From NCBI RefSeq assembly GCF_037038585.1, contig NC_092525.1:17402867-17466866 (forward strand): a stretch of 64,000 nucleotides of DNA, in the 5' to 3' direction. Positions 9,575-57,691 of this stretch are shown here, one piece after another. Numbering within the stretch: the stretch's first letter is position 1; the number at the start of each line of letters is the position of its first letter. A model generated the notes under the pieces. That model had not been told where the DNA came from. It ran no database searches and saw only the letters and a program-made list of their open reading frames with translations. This stretch comes from Patagioenas fasciata. Taxonomy: Eukaryota; Chordata; Aves; Columbiformes; Columbidae. Both the position numbers and the translations under genes were made by a program.

Positions 9575-9780
9575 CATGTAGATCTGGATCCAGGCCCAGC
9601 ATCTGGATCTGGGGTGGCACTGTGGGCGTGCGCATCTGGAGCCGGGACAGTGCCAAGAGTAGAGCACATCTGGAACCAATGCAACAAGGTGGGACACACA
9701 TCTGGAGCTGGCAGAGCACATTTGCAGCCAGCATAGCACATCTGGAGCATGCATAGCGCATCTGGCTGCGGTGCAGTGTG
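9575..9780. repeat. Degenerate tandem repeat with CACATCTGGAGC units
   Basis: GCACATCTGGAGC-like words recur about every 20-30 nt (AGCATCTGGATC, GCGCATCTGGAGC, GCACATCTGGAAC, CACATCTGGAGC, GCGCATCTGGC). An irregular minisatellite. Confidence 0.7.
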
Positions 9781-9998
9781 CTCCAGCTGTGCTGCACCCT
9801 GGCTTGCTCCCCAGCACCCATCCAGCCTTGGCACCTTCCCAGGATGGGTGTCACCGCCCCCTGAGCTGCTGATTCCCATATTTCTGAGCCCATCAGACCT
9901 TTCTGGTGCTGATTTAACTCATGTCTTCTTATCTCTTCCCGAGCAGCCACAGCAAGCTGGGGCTCATTGCCCTCTGGCAGGGGAGAGCAGAGTAAAAC

Positions 9999-10260
9999 AT
10001 AGAATCATGGAATGGTTTGTGTTGAAGGGCCCTTCCCAGCTCCCCCAGTGCCACCCCTGCCATGAGCAGGGACATCTTCACCAGCCCAGGTTGCTCAGAG
10101 CCCCGTCCAGCCTGGCCTGGGATGTCTCCAGGGATGGTTCATCCACCACCTCTCTGGCCAACCTGGGACAGGCTCTCCCCACCCTCAGAGCAACAATTTC
10201 TTCCTCATGTGCAGCCTGAATCTCCCTCCTTTAGTTTAAAACCATCACCGCTTTGTCCAC
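9999..10260 (-). mobile_element. CR1 3' fragment
   Basis: Reverse-strand CR1: AGAATCATGGAATGG tail, TGCCATGAGCAGGGACATCT, TCCAGGGATGGTTCATCCAC, ending near TTTAGTTTAAAACCATCACC. Confidence 0.9.
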
Positions 10261-11263
10261 AGGTGGCTTTGCTGCTGCAGAGGTTGTCCTTCCAGAGACT
10301 GACACGACATGGTGATGGCACAGCACGGCACAGCACGGCAGACTTCTCCCAGTGAGCCCCGGTACGATCCCTGTTTCCCTTGGGACCTAGGGTGCTCACC
10401 AGCCTTTTTCCATCCAAGCACTTGCCTGGCCAATTGTCCCTGTGGCATATTCGCTGTGCCCAGCCCAGGGCTGGGGTTGTTTACCCCCATCCGTGCCAGC
10501 ACACCCCCAGCCTGCCTCAGTCACATTGAGCACTTTCACCACTTTTCCCCCGCAGCACCCATGTTTTGGGGGGCACCTGCTAGCCCTGAATTCAAGGGGC
10601 CAAGAAAACACGTGGGGGAGCCTAGGGAACGTGCTCTGGCGTGATTTTCCTGAGCGGCGCGGCCGCCCCCGCGCAGGTGATTGCATCTCACAGAGACTTC
10701 CTCACCAGCTGCCAAAAAGCAGCCCTGCCCGGCCCCCCACCCACCATTGCCACCGGGTGCTGCCGGGTCCTGCTGCCCTCTCTGTGCCCCACTGCCCCCC
10801 ACCGCCCACATCCTGGGGGCACCAGGCTCTGGGATGTGCACGCCCCCCCAGAGTAATTGCCAGTTTGGCACTGTGGAGACACTCAGGGTGAGCTGGTTGC
10901 CAAATGAGATTAAGATTAAACCAGATTAATTTGACATTTGTTATCTTTGGTGGGCACACTGCTGGCCGGGCATGCTCAAATTACTGCGGTGAGTCAGAGG
11001 CCGAGTTTAGCAGGAAGGAAAGGTCGGGCCAGGATGGGCTTTGGCTGCCAAAAGCGAAGCGCTTGTGTCGTACCCAGAGCTGTGCTCAGCACGGGGGACA
11101 CGGGGACGCAGGGGACACAGGCACTCGTTCCTGTGGCAGGTACTGGGCACGTCCCCTTCTTGCTATGCCCGCATTGCCGCAGGTTTGGTGTTCGACCTTA
11201 AAACCACCTCAGTGACAATTGTGCCACGGCCACTGGTGGGGTGACGGATGCCTGCACCCATGA

Positions 11264-11372
11264 GGGCTTCTATGAGGCTCTTAGGGACACTGGTTAGTGC
11301 CAGATTTAGGTTATTGTTGGACTTGATGATGTTAAGCGTCTCTTCCGACCAGAATGACTCTATGATTCCCCA
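11264..11372 (+). mobile_element. CR1 3'-terminal fragment
   Basis: GGCTCTTAGGGACACTGG, TTGTTGGACTTGATGATG and GAATGACTCTATGATTCC, a sense-strand CR1 end. Confidence 0.85.
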
Positions 11373-12239
11373 CACCCCCCGTGGGGTTCACAGGGTTCCC
11401 CGTGTGCCGCAGAGCACATGGCTGTGGGAGATGGCACCGCAGCCCTGGGAATCGGGGCCATTTGCGTCAATCCTGGTGCCACCGGCGTCCGGGCAGGATG
11501 AGGCTCCTCTCGGCTGTCAGAGAAGTAAATATTCCCAGGTCCAAGTCCGCGCTGCAGCTTGATAAGGATGGACAGGACTTAGGGCAGGAACAAGGAAGGC
11601 GATGCCCATGAGAAAGCTTCTTTTAGTGTGGTTTTTGGCCAGGCTAAAAGGACGGGCTAGATATGGGAAAGCTGTTTCTGAGCTTTAAAACTGGTCTGTC
11701 CTTCCTGCAGCTGGGTGGGAGCACTGCGGGGGAATGGCTCCTGCAGCAGCGGGGACACAGGAAAAAGCAAGTTTTGAGTAAAAAAGCTTGCTTCTCTGCA
11801 AGGAGGGCTGGCAAGGGTGAGTGTGCTGGGGCGGCAGGTCCTGCCCGCAGGGCTGCAGCAGCTGGTGCTGCTCGGGGGAGCAGATACCAGAGCCGTGACT
11901 GCTCCAGGTGTGTGTTCATTCTTGTCTTCCAGCAAAATCCTAAATATTATAATGGCTTTTTTTTCTGGCGTAACCTGTAGGGTGGTGTTTTTTTCTCTAA
12001 GCTGCATTATTTTAGGGGTTTTTCCACTTGGCAGAACACAGCCCGGAGGGGAAGATTTAATCTCTGAAACGGAAAGGCCTGGTGCCAAAATCCTGCACTC
12101 AGGGTCACCCAAGGGCAACCCCTGCAGGGTGCTGGGTCCTGGCACCCGGCCGTGCTGGGGACAGCAGTGACAGCAGTGACCGCACGGGTCTGCACCGCGC
12201 TGCACCCCGTGCTGCTGCTGCAGGGGGGGCAGGGAACCC

Positions 12240-13330
12240 TCTGTGCCCAGTGTCCCCCTGCCAGACCCCTGTGTGATCCCCCCCTGCAATGCAACCCCAT
12301 GCCAGACCCCCATGCATTGCTGTGCCACCCCCCCAGATCCCTGTGTGCTGCCCCCCATGCCTTGCCCCCCCACTCCAGACCCCCATGCGGTGCCCCGCTT
12401 ACCAGACCCGAGTTTTGCCCCTCCTGCCTTGCCCCCTCAATCCCAGAGGCATGTGCTGCACCCCATATCGTGCCCCACCACCAGATCCCTGCGCAATACC
12501 CCCTGTCCAGATCTCTGTGTTTTGGCACTGTGCCTTTCCCCCTCAATAGACCCCCCTTGCCTAGCTGCCCCACTCCAGACCCCTGTGTGCTGTTCCCATG
12601 CCTTGCCTCCCCCAGCCCCTGTATGCTGACCCCCCCCACTCCAAACCCGTGTGCTGCACACTACGCCATGTCCCCCCCACTCTGGACCCCTGTGTGATGC
12701 CCACTGCTTCAGACCTCTGCGTTTTGCCCCCACGCCTTGCCCCCCCCCGACCCCTGTGCGATGCCTCCCCCGCCAGAGCCCCTGCCTTGCCCCCTCCCCA
12801 ACTCCAGACCCGCGTGCTACACCCTGTGCCTTGCGTCCACTGACCACCCCACTCCAGACCCAGGTGATGCCCAACACGCCGTGGCCCCCAACAGAACCTT
12901 GTGCGATACTCCCCCAACTCCAGACCCCTGTGTGCTGCACCCCGGGTCTTGCCCCCCACAGACACCCCCACTCCAGACCCCTGTGTGCTGCAACCCATGC
13001 TGTGCCCCCCAACAGACCCCTGTGCAACACCCCCCCAAATACCTGTGTTTTGCCTCCGTACCTTGCCCCGCCACTCCAGACCTATGTGCAGTACCCCATA
13101 CCGTACCCCCCCACCAGACCCCTGTGCAATACCCCCTGCCCAGATCTCTGCGTTTTGCCCCCCGTGCCTTGCCCCTCCCACTCCAGACCTGTGTGCTACA
13201 CCCTGTGTCTTGCCTCCTTGGACCCCCTCACACCAGACCCATGTGCTGCCCCCCCATGCCGTGCACCCCCCTTCAAATCCCCATGTTTCGCCCCTCGTGC
13301 CTTGTCCCCCCCACCAGACCCCCGTGTGCC
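12240..13330. repeat. C-rich minisatellite, about 1.1 kb, upstream of SLC35D1
   Basis: Some thirty imperfect units of roughly 26-42 bp, most beginning CAGACCCCTGTGTG and containing GCTGCACCCC or ATGCCTTGCCCCCC. Strong strand asymmetry: the plus strand is C-rich with many runs of 5-9 C. Because stop words are rare in the unit, long open frames cross it on both strands; these are artefacts. It ends about 100 bp before the SLC35D1 start codon. Confidence 0.9.
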
Positions 13331-13360
13331 GCTCCAGCCCCTCCCCTCGCCGTTGGCCCC

Positions 13361-13420
13361 TCCCCGCCCTCTGGCCCCGCCCCTTCCCTTGGCTCCGCCC
13401 CACCCTTGATCCCGCCCCCG
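13361..13420 (+). promoter_or_regulatory. SLC35D1: SLC35D1 proximal promoter with GC boxes
   Basis: CCGCCC-type Sp1/KLF boxes recur every 15-20 nt (GGCCCCGCCCC, GGCTCCGCCCC, ATCCCGCCCCC) directly before the ATG, typical of a TATA-less housekeeping promoter. The exact start site is not visible. Confidence 0.6.
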
Positions 13421-13425
13421 CAGCC

Positions 13426-21683
<8,258 letters not shown>

Positions 21684-23530
21684 CCAGGGAAGTGGTTTTA
21701 TTTTTTGGAAACGCCAAATCACGGCTGGAATGCGGGAAGGAATCGAGGCGCCTGCCACAGAGTGATGGCAACGCTCTTAATTTGCACAATCTAGATTGCT
21801 GCCTTTACGAATCATTGGGAAGATAACTGGCTGTGTAGCGAGGAGTATGTCTAATTAAGTCTGATCGTGAGGAATTAATGGGTTTCTAATCACGCTGCGA
21901 TCTGGCAGCGGAGACTGGCAAAGTGACGTGCGCGTTGGAGCGGTGCGGGACAGCCTGAGCCCCCGGGCCGGGCCACCAGCGTCCTTGGGGATTCACCACC
22001 TGGATGGATGTGGGGACAGATGCTGGGGATGAATCTGCCCCCCAGGGCAGGGACCCGTCTCAAAGGTGCAGGGACCGCCTGTCCCTGTTGCAGCGAGGTC
22101 AGCGCTGGTGTTGCCACCGTGTTGAATGCTCAGAGCTCTCTGAAGCACATTTGTTGCCTTTTTTTGGTTTTGTTTTGTTCTATTAACCCACTTTTCATGC
22201 TGGGTTTCCCCTCCAAGAGCCCTGCAAACATCCTCTTCTGCCTGAGGTCCATGTTACTCAGGGACATCCCCATCGGGCAGGTTTTCCCCATCACTTGTGA
22301 GCTTGGCAGCCCCCTGGTCCAAATCCCACGGATTTTGGAAAACAGGGACGCTTTGTATCCAGTGTGTCCTGTGCCCAGCCCCGTCCCGCAGCCTGGTGTT
22401 TGATGTACCACTCGTCTTCGGTCTGTGACCCGTTAAAAAGACAAATGGGATTTTTATTATGTCAGCCAGTGTTAAGTGATTTTTTTAAAATATTGTCGTA
22501 GCACTTCTTTCTAGGTCTCTCCTTGGATTTTCTTTTAGTTTAAGAAGAATCGTTTATAACTTTAATTAAAAAAAAATAATTGGTAAAACTCTATTTATGA
22601 GGTTTTTTAATATACTTTCCTTTGGTAACCAGGCAAACAGCTTCCGTAGGCTGGTTTGTTTCTGGAAAATATTTGCTAAAAAATGTAACTAACTAACTGC
22701 TGTTTGGCGAAGCAGCACTGATGGGAGCGCTTAACATGGAGGTTTTTTTATAGGCGATGAGGAATCCTGTGAGTGCTGCAAAAATCCCATCCCTGGGATT
22801 CATTCTGGCCAGAGCTGGGATAAAATTCCCCCTTTTATTTTTTTATTGCTTCCTCAGTTTCAGTAAAACTGGGGATTTGCAACCAGCTGCTTATTTTTGT
22901 AGGGAAAGATGAGAACTATTAATTAAGCCCCAGAGCTGCTCGCACATGGGTTACTGGTCCTGCACTGGTTCCCAGTAGCCGGGCAGTACTGGGGCCACCA
23001 GTCCCAGCCTCCCCAGCCCCAGTGTGTGCGCTCACTGGTTTTTACTGGACCAAAGCCCCTCCGGCCCCTGCGTGTCTCACTTAATATTCGCAAATCACTT
23101 TTTTGCCATGTTATTTGCCTGTAACTTGGCTGCACTGAGGCGTTTCTAGTCAGGATGTTGATTCTGTCCATTTTTATTTTATTTTTGAATCTACTGGTTA
23201 GATTTATTGTCTGAAGGGTAAAATATTTGTAAAGCTTATTTTAAGCGGGCACACTTGGGTGCTGGAGTCTGGATGGTATTGTAGACACTGGGAAAGCCAA
23301 GAGAGTTCCTACAACAGTATTTTCTATGCTATTAATCGACTAAAAAGTTTTCTATATAGAATCTATTTACAAAAAAAAAGACCATTTTAATGATTTAAAA
23401 GGTAACTCTTTTTATTTGAATGTGTGGCAGGCTTTATATGTCAGTGATGATTGATAGCAAAATAAAAAGATTTTTATGTGCCTATGTATTTTTGTACCAG
23501 CTTCAAATAAACCGATGTCCTTCCCTCCTC
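21684..23530 (+). other. SLC35D1: SLC35D1 3' UTR
   Basis: About 1.85 kb of non-coding sequence from the stop to tandem AATAAA signals. Several T-rich and AT-rich stretches; no repeat is seen. Confidence 0.75.
23461..23511 (+). terminator. SLC35D1: SLC35D1 polyadenylation signals
   Basis: AATAAA at 23461-23466 and again at 23506-23511, followed by a T/C-rich stretch at 23518-23555. Cleavage is expected around 23520-23535. Confidence 0.7.
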
Positions 23531-23642
23531 GTCGCAGCTGTTTCTTTCTCCCCAGAACTGACCCTGTGTGGCCTCAGGGAGAAGGGGAGTGAAAGAAATG
23601 GTTCAAATTTTCATCAGAAAAAGGTATTTTGTGTATTAGAAG

Positions 23643-24225
23643 GGGGTGGTCCATAGGTTGAAAGAGGTTCTCCTGCCCCTCTACTCTGCCCTGGTGAGAC
23701 CACATCACGAATATTGTGTCCAGTTCTGGGCCCCTCAGTTCCAGAAGGACAGGGAACTGCTGGAGAGAGTCCAGCACAGAGCAACAAAGATGCTGAAGGG
23801 AGTGGAGCATCTCCCGTGTGAGGAAAGGCTGAGGGAGCTGGGGCTCTTTAGCTTGGAGAAGAGGAGACTGAGGGGTGACCTCATTAGTGTTTACAGATAT
23901 ATAAAGGGTGAGTGTCAGGAGGATGGAGCCAGGCTCTTCTCGGTGACAACCAGTGACAGGACAAGGGGCAATGGGTACAAACTGTAACACAGGAGGTTCC
24001 ACTTAAATTTGAGAAGAAATTTCCTCTCAGTGAGGGTGACAGACACTGGACCAGGCTGCCCTGGGGGGGTGTGGAGTCTCCTTCTCTGCAGACATTCAAA
24101 CCCACCTGGACACCTTCCTGTGGAACCTCATCTGGGTGTTCCTGCTCCGGCGGGGGGGATTGGACTGGATGAGCTTTTGAGGTCCCTTCCAAGCCCTGAC
24201 ATTCTGTGGTTCTGTACCTGCAAGT
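23643..24225 (+). mobile_element. CR1 LINE fragment with C-terminal part of the reverse transcriptase frame
   Basis: About 580 nt. An open stretch encodes [20 protein letters not shown] and [20 protein letters not shown], the end of CR1 ORF2, then the 3' region to CTGACATTCTGTGGTTCTGT. 5'-truncated. It sits between the converging SLC35D1 and MIER1 3' ends. Confidence 0.9.
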
Positions 24226-24340
24226 CACTGTCATGGTGGAATTGGGCAGTCACCTCCTCCCTGAGCAAAAATCCTCTGGTTTGATTAAAAAAAACAACCT
24301 CAGGAACTGGTGATGCAGACAGTCTGTTTAAAAAAAATAT

Positions 24341-24346
24341 TTTAAT
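24341..24346 (-). terminator. MIER1: Possible distal MIER1 polyadenylation signal
   Basis: ATTAAA on the minus strand near the end of the repeat-free stretch; beyond it lies the CR1 copy. Confidence 0.3.
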
Positions 24347-26590
24347 AAGCTTTTTCAGAATTGCAGACAGGGAGCGGGGATAAAGAGAAGGGAATTACTA
24401 ACAGTGCAAAATACTATGTGTGGAAAAACGTATAAAACTCATTTTAAATTTTGTATGTGGGTGTTGGTTTTGTTGGTTTTTTTGTTTGTTTTTTTTTTTT
24501 TTTTTTAAATATCCCGTTTAATCCTTTATAAAATCCCCCAAAGGTTTTGATTCTCCAGGCCACCTGTCACGATAGCGCTTGAAAACCAGGCCGTGTCACG
24601 TGCGAGTCATGATTGATCTTTTCAGCGCAGTCTGGGACCAGGTCCCACTGCACCAAACGCTTTGGAAATGAAATCCAAGTTACTCTATTTCTAGAATCTT
24701 TAAATAGCTTTAGTAGTGCAATGACTTATCAAGTTCTAGTGGCTGCATGTTGAAGAACACAAACAAATATTGTATAAAACACCAGCATAAAACAAAATGT
24801 AAATTATAATTAAATATTCTTAAAGTCTAGCTGAGCATTACAGAGTTGTTGATTATGGAATGTCAGGTCTCTTCTACATATCACCAAAAAAAAAGGTAAG
24901 ATTTAAAAAAAAAAAATCCAAAGCAACATTCCTGAAAAAATATACACAGTGCTGTATTTCACACACAAGCCTGAGACAATTTACTTATAAACTTTCCTAT
25001 AAGTTTTTGGAAGTATTATTTCCAACTTGCAAACAAAAAAAAAAGCATCAAAATAAAACAGAAAATAGGACTGAAGTTGTGAAGACTCTTTGAAGCCCCG
25101 TCTGAAACTGTCTCAAGAGCATCATTGAGTTGAGGCCGTGAGACTTTGGGTTTGTTAATAAACCAGACTGAAAAATTAACAGCAACGTCTTACTAAAGCA
25201 ATCAGTTACTTGATTAACAACGAACCTCAGCGCTGGGTCTCTGCAGGCGATGGGTGGTGACGCGAGGCCGGTGACGCCTCCTGCGCAGGACGGATAATTC
25301 ACCACGTTCCTGGGACCAGCAGGTTCATTCACTCCAGTAACGTGTCGGATCCGCAGGGTTTGGCTCATTAATGACAATAATTAAGTCCAAGTTACACGTA
25401 TTTGGAGAAGACAATGAAATGAACAAACCCCTCAGTGGCTGGGGTTTTACACCAGTTTCAAACCATGGGACCGTACATTTAAAACTGGAATTGTAAAGAC
25501 TCATAATCATTAAGTAAAAAAATAACACATTAAAAATTAACAGCACACCTGCAAGCCACAGGAGGAGGAGATAAGGTTATCAATTATACAAATGAACAAT
25601 TTTTCCTATTTTTAATATGGTAGCTGTGGCTTTAAGAAAAATAATAAATTAAAAAAAAACCCCAAATACTGGTATTAAGAAAACCTTTCTGTTTCATAGA
25701 TGTAAATGCTACTTCAACAGTTTTCCAATGGTGCCAGCGGGACGGTGAGCATCACCCCCTTCACACATGTATAAAGAATAGTTGTTTCTCTCACTTCAAA
25801 TAGGGATCTGTACCTCTTGTCACTCTATTGCCTGTGTGGATCTATATATCAAATGTATTTACGTGTCTGTGCTGGACCAAGAGTGTGTGTGATGGTTCCA
25901 AAATCCCCACCCGGCGCAGATCCGCCTGTTTTCCCAAATTCAGGCAGTAAAATGCAGATGGTGACGGATGGACCAGAAAAATAAATCCAAGGATAATCTA
26001 ACACCTGATCACGGTGAATAAGGTTTAGTAAACTCCAGCGTTTGGCTGAGGTGAAATTTATCTCAGCTCAAAATAAAATGAGAAAAAGGTGTAATAAAAG
26101 CAAGAAAATTTGTGCAACACAAGCATCGTGCTTAACAAATTTTTAGCATCATTATTTGCCATGAAACAAAAGAAAAAATACCTTATTTTTAAAAGTCAAA
26201 TGACTTCTAATCATTCTTGATGTTGTTTTCTGAGAAAATAACGTGTTGGTGACTAAAAAGCTTTTTTTTTTTAAGTCAATTGGTTTGGGGTTTTCTTTTT
26301 TTCTTCTTTTTTCTAGAAAAGACTTCAGCAAAATAAAATGAAGCTGACATCGTTAGACTCAGGATATCAATTCTCTCATAAAAGTTTACCAACTGTACAA
26401 GTTAAGAAAATTATACAAGCTTTTGTTTTAAGAAAGGACAGTTCAATCAAGACATCATAAGTACTGTAAAAATCTTTCAAAGGCTACAAAGAAATCTGGA
26501 AAAATACAGAATGTATTTCTTTAGCCCAGATAAAGAATATGGAAAGACATCATTGATGTCAACAATTTTACATATACAAACCTGACCTGG

Positions 26591-26600
26591 TTTATTTATT
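26591..26600 (-). terminator. MIER1: MIER1 proximal polyadenylation signal
   Basis: Overlapping AATAAATAAA on the minus strand, about 530 nt after the stop codon. Confidence 0.5.
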
Positions 26601-27129
26601 TACCTTTTAAAACTTCTATATATAAAAATAGTTGTGCTCATAACTTTCAGGATTCATGAGGGTTCCTTAGCGCTGGGTGACACTTTCCGCTCGCCAGCAT
26701 GAGTGGAAGTCTGGATCCATGTCCTGGCATTTGTATTTCATTTTAACCTCCTGCAACATTTGAACCAGCCCCCTGCTTCAAATAGGATGGGTTTGTTCAC
26801 TTGTACAATATTTAAATAGTGTATTACACACAGAAGTTTCTTTAAGGTACTAGGCTGGGACTATTTTTGCAGAAACTCACTGATTTGTTTCTCAAATATT
26901 TCTAAGAGCCTTGGAGTTGCCAGCTCTGAGAAAGAGAATATTCTCCTACTGCTTTTCAGCACTGAAAAACAACAAATAATCAGATCTTAAGAGCCAACTA
27001 GAAGGTATTCGAAAAAAAAAAATCTCAGCAGATCGTTTTACGGAACTGGATTTTGTAAGGTAACCCATCAACCCTGAAAATTTCAGACACCCACAATTTA
27101 CTCCAAGGAATAAAATCAGCTCCTAGTAT

Positions 27130-56206
<29,077 letters not shown>

Positions 56207-56518
56207 GTTCGCTGTGCGGCCAGGCCGGCGGGAGGCGCGGGGGGACGCGGGGAGGGTCGGGGAGGGGCGGGGAGGGGGGTCACATCGCCGCCGCGGCGGC
56301 GGAAGCGGCGCCGGCGGGTCACGGTCTGCGCGGCGGGGGCCGGGGAGCGGCGGGAGGGGGCGGGCGGAGGGAGGGGGCACGCTGCGCACTACGTCACCGC
56401 GCACGGCTCCTCCGCCACCGGCCGCTCTTTCCACCCCCCCACCCTGCGCTCCCCGCGGACGCGGGAAGCCTGCTGGGCGCGTGCCGCCCCGCCCCGGCGC
56501 GCAGCGCGCCCCCCCGCT

Positions 56519-56576
56519 TGTCACTCAGGCGCAGGCCCCACCCCCTCGCCTGTCACTCAGGCGCAGGCCCCGCCCC
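56519..56576. repeat. Two-copy 26-bp repeat in the CpG island
   Basis: TGTCACTCAGGCGCAGGCCCC(A/G)CCCC occurs twice with a 32-bp period. Each copy contains a GCGCAGGC core. Confidence 0.8.
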
Positions 56577-57579
56577 GGCCCTGTCAGCGCTGAGGCCCCG
56601 GCCCCTCACGGCTCCGGGAGCGATCGCGGCCATTGACGCGTCGGTGCCGCTCCTTCCCTCCCTCCCTCCCCACCCGGCAGCCATACTCACGCGGACCGCG
56701 GCAGCTGTATCACGGCCGGCGCAGCGCACAGGGAGGTTCTCGGGGAACGGCTGTTGAGCGGGGCTCCGGCTGCGTGTGCCACTCGGGTGGGATAACACCA
56801 ACAGCGCTACGTTGGTCCTACGTAAAGGAGGAGAAAAGTAAAATAAAAACCAGGCAACCGGTCCTAATTCTTGTCTGTTTTCCCCCAAGCCCTGCCCGGG
56901 TGTCCCGCCTGCCCCGGTTGGGCTGTGTCCGGGACACGCACCGCCCCGCGGTGAATGGGGAGAGCGCCTGAGCCGGGCGGTGCGATCGCTTCAGAAAGCG
57001 AGGGCGCTATCGGCTGTTCAACACTTTGGAAAAGCCTCTCTGGGGGAAAACCTGCGGCTGCTCTCCCCTGCCCGGGGGCTGGGCCGGGCCCGGTGCCGGG
57101 GCACGTACAACCTGCGGGTCTCTGAGCTGCCCCTCGGCCACCAGTTTTCCCCACGGAATCCTCAGGAACGGTGGGGCGCTGCTGAAAGGAAAGCACCCAC
57201 GCATGCAACTTTACTGACTCAAGCAAATGAGAGAAAAATAAAAACGAAACAAACCCTCACTTCCCCCTCAGAAGCCCAGAACTGCCCCGATCCCCGCCAC
57301 CGAGCAGCACGGTGGGGCGGAGGGAGCTCCCGTTTCCCCGGGCCGCCGAGGACCTTTGTGCTTCAGTGACAAAGGGGGAGCGGGAGCTGCTGCGGCCCTG
57401 GCGGCAGGGGAGGAGTCCCGGGCTAGGCAGGGGGCGGGCGGCGAAGGGGTGAGGCGGGCACGGAGAGGGGCCCGGAGCCGGGGGAACCTCGCCCGGCACT
57501 GACCCGCCGGGTCCCTCCTCAGGCGGGCGGACGGGGGGAAGAGCGCGGCCCGGCCTATCGGCGGCGCCGTCCTTTCCAG

Positions 57580-57621
57580 CCAATCTCCGCGCCGCGTCTT
57601 GGGGCGCGCTGCCATGGTTAC
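57580..57621 (+). promoter_or_regulatory. WDR78: CCAAT box and X-box (RFX-type) of WDR78
   Basis: GCCAAT at 57579-57584 is followed by GCTGCCATGGTTAC at 57608-57621, a near-palindromic match to the RFX X-box (GTTGCCATGGYAAC) with one mismatch per half. It lies 36 nt before the WDR78 ATG. X-boxes in this place are typical of ciliary genes. Confidence 0.55.
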
Positions 57622-57656
57622 CAAGAGACGCGCTGCCCCGGCCGAGCATCGCCGCC

Positions 57657-57691
57657 ATGCAGGGCCCCGCCGGTGGCCGGCGGCCTCTCCC
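57657..57691 (+). CDS. WDR78: WDR78 exon 1
   Basis: 35 nt from ATGCAGGGCC to CTCCC|GTGAGT, phase 2. Encodes MQGPAGGRRPL. Start chosen because its frame continues through exon 2. Confidence 0.7.

Larger units (their letters stand above)
6836..12240. other. Intergenic region IL23R to SLC35D1
   Basis: No convincing gene. It holds the repeats listed separately, a possible IL23R leader exon at 8561-8650, and otherwise unremarkable moderately GC-rich DNA. In human the uncharacterised C1orf141 lies in this interval; no matching coding exons were recognised here. Confidence 0.5.
24330..27129 (-). other. MIER1: MIER1 3' UTR (probable extent)
   Basis: 2.8 kb of AT-rich non-coding DNA after the MIER1 stop with no repeats. 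Long 3' UTRs are usual for this gene. The true end depends on which signal is used. Confidence 0.55.

Noticed and set aside
12240-13330. CRISPR-like repeat array
   Set aside because: Units are degenerate, of unequal length and without unique spacers, in a vertebrate genome; it is a minisatellite.
23643-24002. Possible gene next to SLC35D1 ([14 protein letters not shown])
   Set aside because: This is the C-terminal part of CR1 ORF2 within a truncated LINE, not a host gene.
57614-57691. Upstream ATG (MVTKRRAAP) as the WDR78 start
   Set aside because: Its frame meets a stop at the beginning of exon 2, while the ATG at 57657 continues through all following exons.
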